In this document: positions 43,379 through 54,742 of the stretch, one piece after another
Layout of the letters: each line of letters opens with the position of its first letter
Numbering within the stretch: the first letter of the stretch is position 1
Source: CAVVPY01 sp963750295
GTDB taxonomy: Bacteria; Actinomycetota; Actinomycetes; Mycobacteriales; Jatrophihabitantaceae
Direction: 5' to 3'
Assembly (NCBI GenBank): GCA_963750295.1
Contig: CAVVPY010000001.1
Location: 1,240,001 to 1,304,000, forward strand
Length of the DNA stretch: 64,000 nucleotides
Translations under genes and position numbers: made by a program
The notes under the pieces: generated by a model
Database searches by the model: none
Told to the model about the DNA's origin: nothing
The model's input: the letters and a program-made list of their open reading frames with translations, nothing else

Positions 43379-44222
43379 GGTCCGCCGACCGCGTACCGCA
43401 GCGCCGCGCCCGGGCTGGCGGGCAGCACCATGCGGGACTGCTCGGTGAAGCGAAATCCGATGCCCTTGGCGCTGGCCAGGGTCTGGTAACGGCTGGCCGC
43501 CTCGCTCGTCGGCGAAGGCGACGGCCAGCCGGTCGGCGCCCCGATCGCCCGCACGGTGTACGGCGAGGTCGATCGGCTGGAAGTCGACGAGCACCGCCTG
43601 CGCCGGCGAACCGGATCGCCGAGGTCGGCGTGAGTCGGATGTCGTTCACCGAGATCGCCTCGGCGCCGTCGTGCCACAGCTCGTTGACCACGCTGCGGAC
43701 GTCACGGTCGGTGAGGATAAGGCCCCCGGATGTGGGAGCAGGCGTGGGGCGCCCGGGTCCCTCGGTCGGTGTGGGGGCCGCCGGCTCGGCCAGCTCGACC
43801 AGCAGGCCGGGCCCGGTGACGGCCTGCTGGCCGGCGGCCGCCTGGTCGCGCAGCAAAGTCTGGGCGAGCGGCCCGGACCCGGCCAGCGCCTTGTCACGCA
43901 GCCGGTTGAGCTGGGCGGTGAGCACCTGCGTGTCGGCGGACAGGCGGTCCGCGCTGTCGCGGGCGGCTCGGACCCGAGCGACGAGGTTGTCATGCACCTT
44001 GGCGGCCTCGGGTGCCCCACGGTTGGTGTGGACGTATGCCGCGGCCAGCACGAATCCGATCACGAGGCAGCCCGCGATCACCGCCGGCCGGTCGTACCAG
44101 CGCCGCGCCGTCGCACCACCGCGACGCGCGGCGGCCGCCTCGTAACCCGGGTCGCGGGGGTCGAGCACCAGGTCCACGAGCTGCTGCGTCGAGTCCGGCC
44201 CGCGCCGGCGCGGTTCGCTCAC
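43375..44222 (-). CDS. DUF881 family membrane protein (Rv1823-like; frameshifted here)
   Basis: DUF881 protein of about 282 residues with one membrane helix (PAVIAGCLVIGFVLAAAYV) and a coiled-coil stretch (VRAARDSADRLSADTQVLTAQLNRLRDKAL). The DUF881 domain follows: AVTGPGLLVELAEP, DVRSVVNELWHDGAEAISVNDIRLT. After at least two frame changes around 43610-43500 it ends SRYQTLASAKGIGFRFTEQSRMVLPASPGAALRYAVG. A Pro/Thr linker interrupts the domain. GTG 44222 overlaps the pgsA stop (GTGA). Confidence 0.85.
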
Positions 44223-44818
44223 ACCGGTGCGTGCCGCACGAGCTGGGCCGCCTGACGCAGGTACACCGCCCCGGCCCACAGGTACAGCCCGGTTCCCCAG
44301 ATCGTCAGCGCCCAGGCCATCGGCTTCGCAATGTCGGACCACGTCCCCTCGTTCGCGCCGAGCAGCAGCAGCGGGAATGCGTAGAGCAGGCAGAACGTCG
44401 CTGCCTTACCGAGGTAGTGCACCGCCGGCGGCGCGTAGCCGTGTCTGCGCAGCACGAGCAGCGATCCGGACAGGATGACGTCGCGACCCACGATGACCAG
44501 GGCCAGCCACAGCGGGATCACATCGCGCAGCACGAGACCGAACAGCGTCGCGAGGATGTAGAGCCGGTCAGCGAGGGGGTCGAGCAGCGCCCCGAAGTCA
44601 CTTTGCTGGTTGAGCGCGCGGGCGAGCACACCGTCGAGCCAGTCGGTGAAGCCGGACAGGGCGAGGACGAGCAGCGCCCAGCCGTCGGCGTGCGGGCCGA
44701 GCAGCAGCCACAGGAACAGCGGGACGCCCAGCAGGCGCAGGATGCTGAGCAGGTTCGGAATGGTGAGGATGCGATCGGGGCGGTCCCTGCTCCCGGCCGG
44801 CGCCGCTCGCTCGGTCAC
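44219..44818 (-). CDS. CDP-alcohol phosphatidyltransferase (PgsA-type)
   Basis: Integral membrane enzyme of 199 residues that transfers a phosphatidyl group from CDP-diacylglycerol to an alcohol. The signature D-x-x-D-G-x-x-A-R-x8-G-x3-D-x3-D is complete in DWLDGVLARALNQQSDFGALLDPLAD. Several hydrophobic helices follow. It sits where M. tuberculosis has pgsA2 (Rv1822). Whether the acceptor is glycerol-3-phosphate or another alcohol cannot be told. GTG 44818 follows a G-rich ribosome site. It begins a coupled series into DUF881 and DUF1290. Confidence 0.88.
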   Translation of the reverse strand: MTERAAPAGSRDRPDRILTIPNLLSILRLLGVPLFLWLLLGPHADGWALLVLALSGFTDWLDGVLARALNQQSDFGALLDPLADRLYILATLFGLVLRDVIPLWLALVIVGRDVILSGSLLVLRRHGYAPPAVHYLGKAATFCLLYAFPLLLLGANEGTWSDIAKPMAWALTIWGTGLYLWAGAVYLRQAAQLVRHAPV

Positions 44819-44849
44819 TGGCCCCCCGGGTCGGCTGCTAAGGGTGTTG

Positions 44850-44923
<74 letters not shown>

Positions 44924-44954
44924 GTCGTGCTGCGGGCACACCCTATCGCAGCCG

Positions 44955-46361
44955 TCAGTGCGGCTTGGGCCGCTTCTCGCGCACGCGCACCGAGATCTGG
45001 ATCGGGGTGCCGGTGAAGTCGAAGTCCTCGCGCAGCCGCCGCTCGATGAAGCGGCGGTAGCCACCCTCGAGGAAGCCCGTGGTGAACAGCACGAAGCGCG
45101 GTGGCCGAACGTCGGCCTGGGTCGCGAACAGCACGCGCGGTGCCCGTCCGCCTCGCGGCGGTGGTGGCGTCTGGGCGACGACGTCGGACAGCCAGGAGTT
45201 GAGCCGGCCGGTGGAGATGCGGCGATCCCAGGACTCGAGGCTGGTGCGCAGGTGCGGGGCGAGCCGGTCGACCGCGCGGCCGGTGCGGGCGGACACGTTC
45301 ACCCGCGGTGCCCAGGCGACGCGGGCGAGGTCGCGCGAGATCTCGCGTTCGAGGGTCAGGCGTCGGTCCTCGTCGAGCAGGTCCCACTTGTTCAGCGCCA
45401 GGACGAGCGCACGACCGGCATCGACGACGTCGGCGATGACGCGCTGGTCCTGCTCGCTGAGCGGCTCGGACGCGTCGAGCAGCACGACCGCGACCTCGGC
45501 GGCCTCGATCGCCGCCGCGGTGCGCAGGCTGGCGTAGTACTCCATCCCGCTCGCGTGGCTGACGCGGCGCCGCAGTCCGGCGGTGTCGACGAAGCGCCAG
45601 GTTTCGCCGTCGAGTTCGACGAGGCTGTCGACCGGATCGATCGTGGTGCCGGCCACCGAGTCGACCACGGCGCGTTCCTCGCCGGTGAGCCGGTTGAGCA
45701 GGCTGGACTTGCCGACGTTGGGACGACCGATCAGCGCGACCCGCCGCGGACCGCCGACGGCGTCGGTGTCCAGCGGTGCCGCCACCGGAAGCGCATCGAG
45801 GATGGCGTCGAGCAGGTCGCCGCTGCCGCGCCCGTGCAAGCCGCTGACCGGGTGCGGTTCGCCCAGGCCCAGCGACCACAGTTCGGCCGTGTCGGGCTCG
45901 CCGCGCTCGTCGTCGATCTTGGTGGCGACCAGGATGACCGGCCGGGTCCCGCGACGCAGCGTGCGGGCGACGACCATGTCGGTCTCGGTCGCGCCGATCT
46001 TGCCGTCGACGACGAAGACCACGAGATCGGCCGTGACGACGGCGCGCTCGGCCTGGGCCGACACCATTGCCTGCAGCCCGCGCGCGTCCGGTTCCCAGCC
46101 GCCCGTGTCGACCAGGGTGAAGCGCCGTCCGTTCCAGATCGCGTCGTAGGCGACACGGTCGCGGGTGACCCCCGGGACGTCCTGCACGACCGCTTCGCGC
46201 CGGGCGAGGATGCGGTTCACCAGCGTCGACTTGCCGACGTTGGGTCGCCCGACGATCGCCACGACCGGGACCACGACGTCGGGCTCGGTGCTCGTGTCCA
46301 GCCCCGTGTCCAGCGGTCTGGCGTCGTCCAGCGCCGCCGGCTGAGTCTCGTCGGTTGTCAT
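44955..46361 (-). CDS. der: Ribosome biogenesis GTPase Der (EngA)
   Basis: Double GTPase of 468 residues needed for 50S subunit maturation. The first G domain has GRPNVGKSTLVN, DTGGWEPDA and TKIDD. The second has GRPNVGKSSLLNRL, DTAGLRRR and NKWDLLDE. A C-terminal KH-like domain ends RVREKRPKPH. It is intact, in contrast to genes on either side of this block. Its ATG overlaps the cmk stop by four bases (ATGA), a common cmk-der arrangement. Confidence 0.96.
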   Translation of the reverse strand: MTTDETQPAALDDARPLDTGLDTSTEPDVVVPVVAIVGRPNVGKSTLVNRILARREAVVQDVPGVTRDRVAYDAIWNGRRFTLVDTGGWEPDARGLQAMVSAQAERAVVTADLVVFVVDGKIGATETDMVVARTLRRGTRPVILVATKIDDERGEPDTAELWSLGLGEPHPVSGLHGRGSGDLLDAILDALPVAAPLDTDAVGGPRRVALIGRPNVGKSSLLNRLTGEERAVVDSVAGTTIDPVDSLVELDGETWRFVDTAGLRRRVSHASGMEYYASLRTAAAIEAAEVAVVLLDASEPLSEQDQRVIADVVDAGRALVLALNKWDLLDEDRRLTLEREISRDLARVAWAPRVNVSARTGRAVDRLAPHLRTSLESWDRRISTGRLNSWLSDVVAQTPPPPRGGRAPRVLFATQADVRPPRFVLFTTGFLEGGYRRFIERRLREDFDFTGTPIQISVRVREKRPKPH

Positions 46362-47074
46362 CGCGCCCTGTCCTCGACTCGGAGCATCGCCAGCTCGACC
46401 AGCCGGTCGATGACCTCGTCGACGTCGAGGTCGGTCGTGTCGAGGTCCACCGCGTCCTCGGCCCGCGCCAGCGGGCTGACGGCACGCGTGCTGTCGATGC
46501 GGTCGCGGCGCTCGATGTCGGCGGCGACGTCGGCCAGTTCGGCCAGCCTGCCGGTCTCGCCCGCACGGCGTTCGGCACGCGCTTCGGCACTGGCGGTCAG
46601 GTACACCTTCGGCTGCGCCTCGGGCCAGACCACGGTGCCGATGTCACGGCCCTCGACGACGATCGCGCCGTCGCCGATCAATTCTCGCTGGGCCCTGACC
46701 AGGTGGGCGCGGACCGCTGCGATGGCCGACACCGCGCTGACCGCCGCCGTCACCTCGCCGGAGCGGATCTCGGCATCGACCGGTGTGCCGTCGAGTGCGA
46801 CCGCGGGCTGGTCTGGATCGGTCGAGATGGTGATCGTGCTCGACTCGACCCGGTCCACCACCGCGACCACGTCGTCGAGCGCCACGCCCGAGCGCAGCAC
46901 CGCAAGCGTCGCCGCCCGGTACATCGCCCCCGTGTCGAGGTAGCGCGCGCCCAGGCGGCGGGCAATGCCGCGCGCCACCGTCGACTTGCCGGTGCCGGAC
47001 GGGCCGTCCAGGGCCAGCACGCCCACGAATGGGTCGCTGCACCCTGCGCTCTGGCTCAGCGCATCGCCGGTCAC
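46358..47074 (-). CDS. cmk: Cytidylate kinase Cmk
   Basis: CMP/dCMP kinase of about 238 residues. The P-loop is LALDGPSGTGKSTVARGIARRLG. YLDTGAMYRAATLAVL and VVEGRDIGTVVWPEAQPKVYLTASAEARAERRAGE (CMP-binding and lid) follow. An ATG at 47107 is possible, but GTG 47074 was chosen because GAGGGGAG lies seven bases upstream, whereas nothing like a ribosome site precedes the ATG. It is coupled to der. Confidence 0.93.
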   Translation of the reverse strand: MTGDALSQSAGCSDPFVGVLALDGPSGTGKSTVARGIARRLGARYLDTGAMYRAATLAVLRSGVALDDVVAVVDRVESSTITISTDPDQPAVALDGTPVDAEIRSGEVTAAVSAVSAIAAVRAHLVRAQRELIGDGAIVVEGRDIGTVVWPEAQPKVYLTASAEARAERRAGETGRLAELADVAADIERRDRIDSTRAVSPLARAEDAVDLDTTDLDVDEVIDRLVELAMLRVEDRAR

Positions 47075-47224
47075 GGCAGCGCTCCCCTCGGTTCGCGGGA
47101 CGGACATGATGGACAGTGCGGGCGCACGGGACGAAGCGGCGAAGCCCGATCCGGGTTCATCGATCGCGCCCCGACCTCGAGGATACGGACGTATGCCGGG
47201 CGCCCTCGCCACGTCCGGCCGGCG

Positions 47225-47587
47225 CTACTGCGGCAGGTCGCGTCGCAGCGCGGCGGCGCCGCGCAGGTAGGGGTGGTGCACCTCGGCCCGGCTGCGGTGG
47301 GTCTCGACGTGGGCAAGCACCCGGATCACCCGCGGCATCGCACCGGGGACCGCGATCTCGGTGGCACACAACAGCGGGACGTCGGTCATGCCCATCAGCC
47401 GGGCCGCGTAGGCGGGGAATTCGGCGGTCAGGTCCGGCGTGGAGGTGAACACGACGCTGATCAGCTCGTCGTGGGTCAGGTCGTTGCGGGCGAGCACGGC
47501 CGACACCAGTTCCGAGGCGCCTTCCAAGATCGCGTCGCGGTCGTCGCCGTCGATCTGGATCGCTCCACGAATGGCGCGCACTGCCAC
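47225..47587 (-). CDS. aroH: Chorismate mutase, AroH class
   Basis: Monofunctional AroH-type chorismate mutase of 120 residues, converting chorismate to prephenate for Phe/Tyr synthesis. The active-site residues known from the Bacillus enzyme are recognisable: Arg7 in VRAIRGA, Cys/Glu in LLCATEIAVPG (about 74 and 77), and Arg in MPRVIRVL (about 89). The trimer-forming core is complete. GTG 47587 has GAAGGGG upstream. It is in a housekeeping series rluB-aroH-cmk-der. Confidence 0.95.
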   Translation of the reverse strand: MAVRAIRGAIQIDGDDRDAILEGASELVSAVLARNDLTHDELISVVFTSTPDLTAEFPAYAARLMGMTDVPLLCATEIAVPGAMPRVIRVLAHVETHRSRAEVHHPYLRGAAALRRDLPQ

Positions 47588-47640
47588 GGTTGCGGCCCCT
47601 TCCGCTCGATTCGGCCGGTCCGACCCTAGCCGGGCGGGTG

Positions 47641-48390
47641 CTAGTCCGGTGCCTCGGACGGCGCGTCCACGAGGCGGTGCAGCCCGCTCAGCTCGGCCCG
47701 GGTCAGCTCGCGCACCGATCCGGCCCGCTGGCCGCCGAGGTGCACCGGCCCGATCGAGGTCCGGACCAGCCGCTGGACCGGGTGCCCCACCTCGGCCAGC
47801 ATCCGGCGCACGATGTGGTTGCGTCCCTCGTGCAGTTCGATCTCGACGATCGCGCGGGCGCCGCTGGTCTGCACGACGCGGAAGCGGTCCGCGCGTGCCA
47901 TCCCGTCCTCGAGTTGCACCCCGGCGAGCAGGCGCTTGCCGACCTCGCGCGCGACCGGCGCGTCAACGGTCGCCAGGTAGGTCTTGGCCACCCCGAAGGA
48001 CGGGTGCATCAACCGGTGGGCGAAGTCACCGTCGTTGGTCAGCAGCAGCAGCCCCTCACTGTCGCCGTCGAGGCGCCCGACGTGGAACAGCCGCTCCGGA
48101 CGGTCGGCGACCAGGTCGGCGACGGTCGGCCGGCCGCGGTCGTCGGACATGGCCGACAGCACGCCGCGCGGCTTGTTCACGGCCAGGTACACCAGGTCGG
48201 CCCGCACGTTGATGCGGTCACCGTCCACGCGGATCACGGCCGTGTCGGGATCGACCCGGGTTCCCATCTCGTGCACGGTGGCCCCGTCGACCGACACCCG
48301 ACCGGCCGCGATCAGGTCCTCGCAGACCCGCCGTGACCCGATGCCCGCGCCGGCGAGCACCTTCTGCAGCCGGACGCCCGGGCTGGTCAT
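47641..48390 (-). CDS. rluB: 23S rRNA pseudouridine synthase RluB-type
   Basis: Pseudouridine synthase of the RsuA/RluB/E/F family, 249 residues. An N-terminal S4 domain (VRLQKVLAGAGIGSRRVCEDLIAAGRVSVDG) is followed by the catalytic domain. The catalytic Asp lies in HVGRLDGDSEGLLLLTNDG and the RNA-binding loop is HEGRNHIVRRMLAEVGHPV. The ATG at 48390 was preferred (GAGGA seven bases upstream) over one at 48420 that lies inside the scpB stop region. The scpA-scpB-rluB order is conserved in actinobacteria. Confidence 0.93.
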   Translation of the reverse strand: MTSPGVRLQKVLAGAGIGSRRVCEDLIAAGRVSVDGATVHEMGTRVDPDTAVIRVDGDRINVRADLVYLAVNKPRGVLSAMSDDRGRPTVADLVADRPERLFHVGRLDGDSEGLLLLTNDGDFAHRLMHPSFGVAKTYLATVDAPVAREVGKRLLAGVQLEDGMARADRFRVVQTSGARAIVEIELHEGRNHIVRRMLAEVGHPVQRLVRTSIGPVHLGGQRAGSVRELTRAELSGLHRLVDAPSEAPD

Positions 48391-48406
48391 GGTCTCATCC
48401 TCGAGT

Positions 48407-49072
48407 TCAGAGTTCGTCATCCTCGAGCATCGACAGCTCCGGCAGCAGCGGGGCCAGCGACGGGAGTTGGTCCAGCGACTCCAGCCCCATCCGCTCCAGG
48501 AACAGTTCGGTGGTGCGGAACAGCCCGGCACCGCTGTCGGCCTCGGTCCCGACCTCGACGATCAACCCGCGGGCGAGCAGCGTGCGGACGACGCCGTCCA
48601 CGTTCACCCCCCGGATCGCCGCGACACGAGACCTCGTGACCGGCTGGCGGTAGGCGATGACGGCCAGCGTTTCGAGCGCGGCCTGGGACAGCCGGGTGCG
48701 CTGGCCGTCCAGCAGGAACTGCTCGACGTGGGCGGCGTAGGCCGGCCGGGTGTAGATGCGGACCCCCGACTCGCTCTCGCGCACCTCGATGCCGGCTCCG
48801 CGCTCGTCGTAGGCAGCGCCGAGGGCGGCGACCGCGGCCCGGGCGTCGGCGGTCGGGACCCGCAGCGCCGAGGCGATCGACTCGATCGGCAGCGGGGTGT
48901 CGATCACGAACAGGATCGCCTCGAGCGCGCCGATGAGCTCGCCCTGTTCGATCGGCCCGTCCTCGGCGTCGTCCGGCCCGTCGACCTCGGCGTCGGGTCG
49001 CTGCTCGTCGGGCGCGTCGACCTCGGCATCGGGTCGCTCCTGGTCCGGCAGATCCTCCTCAGCGGGGCTCAC
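48407..49072 (-). CDS. scpB: Segregation and condensation protein ScpB
   Basis: Winged-helix ScpB subunit of the SMC-ScpAB condensin, 221 residues. An acidic N-terminal tail of about 45 residues with repeats of (R)PDAEVD precedes two winged-helix domains (IGALEAILFVIDTPLPIESIASAL and LSQAALETLAVIAYRQPVTRSRVAAIRGVNVDGVVRTLLARGLI). GTG 49072 overlaps the scpA stop (GTGA). Confidence 0.94.
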   Translation of the reverse strand: MSPAEEDLPDQERPDAEVDAPDEQRPDAEVDGPDDAEDGPIEQGELIGALEAILFVIDTPLPIESIASALRVPTADARAAVAALGAAYDERGAGIEVRESESGVRIYTRPAYAAHVEQFLLDGQRTRLSQAALETLAVIAYRQPVTRSRVAAIRGVNVDGVVRTLLARGLIVEVGTEADSGAGLFRTTELFLERMGLESLDQLPSLAPLLPELSMLEDDEL

Positions 49073-49947
49073 CGGTACTCCTCGTCGATCGTCACGTCGG
49101 CGCCGCTCGGATCCGGCTGATCGGGGTCGCCGGTCCACCGCACCCGCAGCTCCGCGAGGGCGGCGGCCTGGTCGAAGGCGATCACCCCGTCACGGTAGAG
49201 CTCGAGCAGCGCGAGGAAGCGGCCGACCACCTCGGCCGTGGACGTGCAGTCGGCGACCAGGCCGCGGAACGTCGCCGACCCCGGGCCGCGCAAGCGCTCG
49301 CGCACGATCGCCATCTGCTCGCGCACGCTCACCTTCGGCGCGTGGACATGGTCGATCGCGACGGTCGGGGTTGGCCGCGGCGTGAGGGCCAGCGCGGCCA
49401 GCGCGGCGAACTGGTTCGCGGTGAGGGTCAGCACGACCTCGGGCAGCAGCGCGGCGAAGTGCGGTTCCAACTCCACCGATCGGCCGTAGCGCCGCCCGGC
49501 CGACGCGACCAGGCCGGCGAGGTGGGCCGCGGCCTGCTTGTAGGCCCGGTACTGCAACAGCCGCGCGAACAGCAGGTCACGCGCCTCGAGCAGCGCGAGA
49601 TCCTCCTCGTCGTCGACGTCACCGGCGGGCAGCAGGCGCGCCGTCTTCAGGTCGAGCAGCGTCGCCGCGACGACGAGGAACTCGGTCGCCTGCTCCAGGT
49701 CGAAGCCGGCGCCGGCGAGGTGGGCGATGAAGTCATCGGTCACCTGCGACAGCGCTACCTCGGTGACGTCCATCTGGCGTCGCGCGATGAGGTTGAGCAG
49801 CAGGTCGAACGGGCCCTCGAAGTTGTCGAGCCGGACGTGGAACTCCCCCGACGTCGCCGCGGCGCTGTCGCGGGACGGCTCGGTCGAGAGCACCTCGATC
49901 TCCACGGCGTCCTCGGCCGAGAGTTCCGGGCTGGTGCTCGACGTCAC
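49069..49947 (-). CDS. scpA: Segregation and condensation protein ScpA
   Basis: Kleisin subunit of SMC-ScpAB, 292 residues. The conserved N-terminal SMC-binding part is FHVRLDNFEGPFDLLLNLIARRQMDVTEVALSQVTDDF, followed by ATEFLVVAATLLDLKTARLLP. The C-terminal winged helix contains FLALLELYRDGVIAFDQAAALAELRVRW. GTG 49947 was chosen; it lies 13 bases below the parA stop, and the long reading frame above it overlaps parA. Confidence 0.93.
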   Translation of the reverse strand: MTSSTSPELSAEDAVEIEVLSTEPSRDSAAATSGEFHVRLDNFEGPFDLLLNLIARRQMDVTEVALSQVTDDFIAHLAGAGFDLEQATEFLVVAATLLDLKTARLLPAGDVDDEEDLALLEARDLLFARLLQYRAYKQAAAHLAGLVASAGRRYGRSVELEPHFAALLPEVVLTLTANQFAALAALALTPRPTPTVAIDHVHAPKVSVREQMAIVRERLRGPGSATFRGLVADCTSTAEVVGRFLALLELYRDGVIAFDQAAALAELRVRWTGDPDQPDPSGADVTIDEEYR

Positions 49948-49960
49948 GACCGGTTGCCGG

Positions 49961-50794
49961 TCATGGACCCGCCTCGCCGGCGTTCGAGCGGGCCAGGACC
50001 TCGCGGGCGAGCGCCCGGTAGGCGACGGCACCGGTCGAGGTCGGCGCCCAGGACGTGATGGGCTCACCGGCCACGGTCGTCTCGGGGAACCGGACGGTGC
50101 GGGTGATCACCGTGTCGTACACGGTGTCGCCGAACGCCTCGAGCACGCGGGCGAAAACCTCGCGCCCGTGCAGGGTGCGTCCGTCGTACATGGTGGCCAG
50201 GATGCCGTCGATCTGCAGGGCCGGGTTGAGCCGCTCGCGGACCTTCTCGATGGTGTCGATCAGCAGCGCGACGCCGCGCAGGCTGAAGAACTCGCACTCC
50301 AGCGGGATGAGCACGCCGTGGGCCGCCGTCAACGCGTTCACCGTCAGCAGGCCGAGCGAGGGTTGGCAGTCGATCAGGACGAAGTCGTAGCCCGCGACGG
50401 CCGGGGCGAGGGCGCGGGCCAGGGCCTGCTCGCGCGCCACCTCGGTCACCAGTTGCACCTCGGCGGCGGACAGGTCGATGTTGCTCGGGACGAGGTCCAT
50501 CCCGGTGACGCCGGTCTTGTGCACGACGTCGTCCAGCGTGGTGCCGCGCTCCATCAGCAGGTTGTAGATCGAGCGGTCCAGCTGGTGCGGCTGGACGCCC
50601 AGGCCCACCGACAGCGCTCCCTGGGGGTCGAAGTCGACGAGGAGCACGCGCCGGCCCAGCTCGGCCAGCGCGGCGCCGAGGTTGATGGCCGAGGTGGTCT
50701 TGCCGACCCCGCCCTTCTGGTTGCACAGCGCCAGGATGCGCGCGGGACCGTGGCGGGTCAGCTGCGGCGGATCGGGGATCGTCGCGCTTGTCAC
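49961..50794 (-). CDS. ParA-family ATPase (Soj-like)
   Basis: ParA/MinD-type ATPase of at least 277 residues. The deviant Walker A is CNQKGGVGKTTSAINLGAALA, with LLVDFDPQGALSVGLGV (A'), DFVLIDCQPSLGLLTVNAL (Walker B) and PLECEFFSLRGVALL. It is the paralogue that precedes scpAB in actinobacteria, not the origin-proximal ParA. GTG 50794 is the clean start. In another frame an acidic N-terminal extension (from ATG 50909, MSTGPDGDAGTDAPADVPTE) abuts it. Homologues do have such extensions, so a one-base error near 50790 may hide the real N-terminus. Confidence 0.9.
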   Translation of the reverse strand: MTSATIPDPPQLTRHGPARILALCNQKGGVGKTTSAINLGAALAELGRRVLLVDFDPQGALSVGLGVQPHQLDRSIYNLLMERGTTLDDVVHKTGVTGMDLVPSNIDLSAAEVQLVTEVAREQALARALAPAVAGYDFVLIDCQPSLGLLTVNALTAAHGVLIPLECEFFSLRGVALLIDTIEKVRERLNPALQIDGILATMYDGRTLHGREVFARVLEAFGDTVYDTVITRTVRFPETTVAGEPITSWAPTSTGAVAYRALAREVLARSNAGEAGP

Positions 50795-51007
50795 GGGCGA
50801 TGGCCGGGTCCGGCGACGGGGGCGCGGGCACCGTGAACAGCGCCTCCGTGGGGACGTCCGCGGGGGCGTCGGTGCCGGCATCGCCGTCGGGCCCTGTCGA
50901 CATGTCCATGGAGCAACGAGCCTCTCTGTCGATGGATCGCCCGGACGACCGCGAGGTTACCCCGCCCGCGTCCGCTCCGACGGCGCCGCGCTGCCCGCCA
51001 CGGTGGA

Positions 51008-51953
51008 TCAGCCCCGCGCCCGCGGGTGCGCGGTCGCGTACACCTCGCGCAACGCGTCGACCGTGACCAGCGTGTAGATCTGGGTCGTCGTCACCGACGC
51101 GTGCCCCAGCAGTTCCTGCACCACCCGGACGTCGGCCCCGCCCTCCATCAGGTGGGTCGCGAACGAGTGGCGCAGCGTGTGTGGCGAGATCCCGGCGGCC
51201 AGCCCGGCGCGCTCGGCCGCCGTGCGCAGCACGGTCCAGGCGGACTGGCGCGACAGCGGGCCACCCCGGGCGTTGAGGAACAGCACCGGCGTGCCCGTCC
51301 CCTTGGCGGCCAGGCCCGGGCGCGCCTGCACCAGGTAGGCGTCCACGGCTCGCGCGGCGTACGAACCGAGCGGGACGCGGCGCTGCTTGCCGCCCTTGCC
51401 GTGCAGCAACACCGACCGTTCCGTGAGGTCCACGTCGTCGACCGCCAGGCCGACGGCCTCGGAGATGCGGGCGCCGGTGGCGTACAGCAGTTCGAGCAGG
51501 GCACGATCGCGGACGGCGAGGGGGGTGCCCAGGTAGCCGGCGGCGTCGAGCAGCCGCTCGACGTCATCGACGGTGATCGCCTTCGGCAGCCGTCGGGGCG
51601 CGGACGGTGGCCGGATCTCGCGCGCCACGTCCACCTCGACCAGCCCGTCGCGCAGCGCGAAGCGGTGCAGGCCCCGCACCGCGACCACGGCCCGCGCCGC
51701 CGAGGTGGCCGACAGCGGCGAGTGGACGTCATCCCCGGCACGCAGGGCGGCCAGGAAGCCGGTGACTGAGCTGCCCGTCCACGTCCGCGATCGAGTCCAC
51801 CGACGCGGCGTGCAGGTGATCGAGGTAGCGGTTCAGGTCGCGCCGGTACGAGGCCAACGTGTTCGTGGCGACCCCGCGCTCGATCGCCAGGTGGTCCAGG
51901 TAGGCGCGTACCACCACGGCCGGGGCGAGCCTGCGGGCGGCGATCGCGGTCAT
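51008..51953 (-). CDS. xerD: Tyrosine recombinase XerD (frameshifted here)
   Basis: Site-specific recombinase that resolves chromosome dimers at dif. The N-terminal SAM-like domain reads VVRAYLDHLAIERGVATNTLASYRRDLNRYLDHL. The catalytic domain has ARISEAVGL (first Arg), GKGGKQRRVPLG, HTLRHSFATHLMEGGADVRVVQELLGHASVTTTQIYT (His-x-x-Arg, His and Tyr nucleophile). Removing one G near 51775 joins ADVDG to SSVTGFLAALRAGDD. The start ATG 51953 overlaps the Nudix stop (ATGA). Confidence 0.91.
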
Positions 51954-52581
51954 CCGGGCGGCCCGGCTGCGGTCGAGGAGGCAGCCCGGTCCGGCCACGG
52001 CGCGTCCGCAGGCCGCAGGCCGGACCAGCCGCCGCTCCGGGCCAGTTCGGCAGCGATGATTCCGGCCACGGCGGCGGCGTTGGTGATCTCGCCGGCCTGC
52101 ACTCTGGCGACCGCGGTGGCCAACGGCACGCGGTGCACGCTCATCGAGACCTCTTCGTGCTCGGGCTCGAAGCCGTCCGGTCCGCCGACCTCAGAAAGCT
52201 CCCGGGCCAGGTAGAGCCGGATCGCCTCGTTCGAGAAGCCGGGCGAGGTGTTGAGGTCGAGCAGCACCGACCACTGGGCCGCCGCGAGACCGGCTTCCTC
52301 GGCCAGCTCGCGTTGCGCGGCTCGAAGCGCCGGCTCACCGTCCACGTCGAGCAGCCCCGCGGGCAACTCGTCCAGCCGCCTGCCGAGCGCCGGTCGGTAC
52401 TGGTTGACCAGGACGATGCAACCGTCCTCGTCGAGCGCCACGACGCCGACGGCGCCGGGGTGGTCGACGATCTCGCGCTCGGCGGTGGACCCGTCCGGCA
52501 TCTGCAGGGTGTCGATGCGCAGCGAGAGGATCCGGCCGTCGAAAATCGTCCTCGACTCGGTGACCGGGTACTCGCCGCCGC

Positions 52582-52585
<4 letters not shown>
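51950..52585 (-). CDS. Nudix hydrolase, ADP-ribose pyrophosphatase type
   Basis: Nudix enzyme of 211 residues. The Nudix box G-x5-E-x7-R-E-x2-E-E-x-G is complete in GLLDVDGEPALRAAQRELAEEAGLAAAQW. The upstream array VALDEDGCIVLVNQYRPALGRRLDELPAG and downstream LDLNTSPGFSNEAIRLYLAREL are typical of ADP-ribose pyrophosphatases. The ATG at 52585 overlaps the pyrG stop and its own stop overlaps xerD, so pyrG-nudix-xerD are coupled as in many actinobacteria. Confidence 0.92.
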
Positions 52586-54356
<1,771 letters not shown>

Positions 54357-54419
54357 GGAAGCCCACCCTAACACCGGTTCAACACCCTCCGCGCATACGA
54401 TGCGCGACGCGCCGAACGC

Positions 54420-54732
54420 TCATCCGGTTGCCTCGGTGTCGGACGCGAGCGCAGCGTCTGCCTGCGGCCCCTCGTCCTCGCTCAGCAGCCCGCAGGCGTG
54501 CATCTGCCGGAGCAGCCGGGCGCGGGCATACGACGTCGTCGCGAACGGCGCGGCAGCACCGACGATCGCGGTGGCCAGTTGCCGGGCCGCCGCGGGCATC
54601 TCCTCCGGCCGCGACCACGGGCCGACGAGTGGGCCGAGCGTGTCGGTGACGGTGTCGCTGACGGCGTTCGAGCCGCTCGCGCACGAAGGCGGCCAGCGCC
54701 GCCAGCGCCTGCTGCGGGTTGGGCAGGTCCAT
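54420..54732 (-). CDS. Conserved actinobacterial hypothetical protein (frameshifted here)
   Basis: Small protein of about 105 residues with no function I recognise. It starts MDLPNPQQALAALAAFVRERLE. After removing one G near 54666 it continues NAVSDTVTDTLGPLVGPWSRP, PEEMPAAARQLATAIVGAAAP and SYARARLLRQMHACGLLSEDEG. It is helical and soluble. It sits between steB/mctB and pyrG on the same strand, 10 bases below the former. Confidence 0.65.
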
Positions 54733-54742
54733 GGTTGCGACG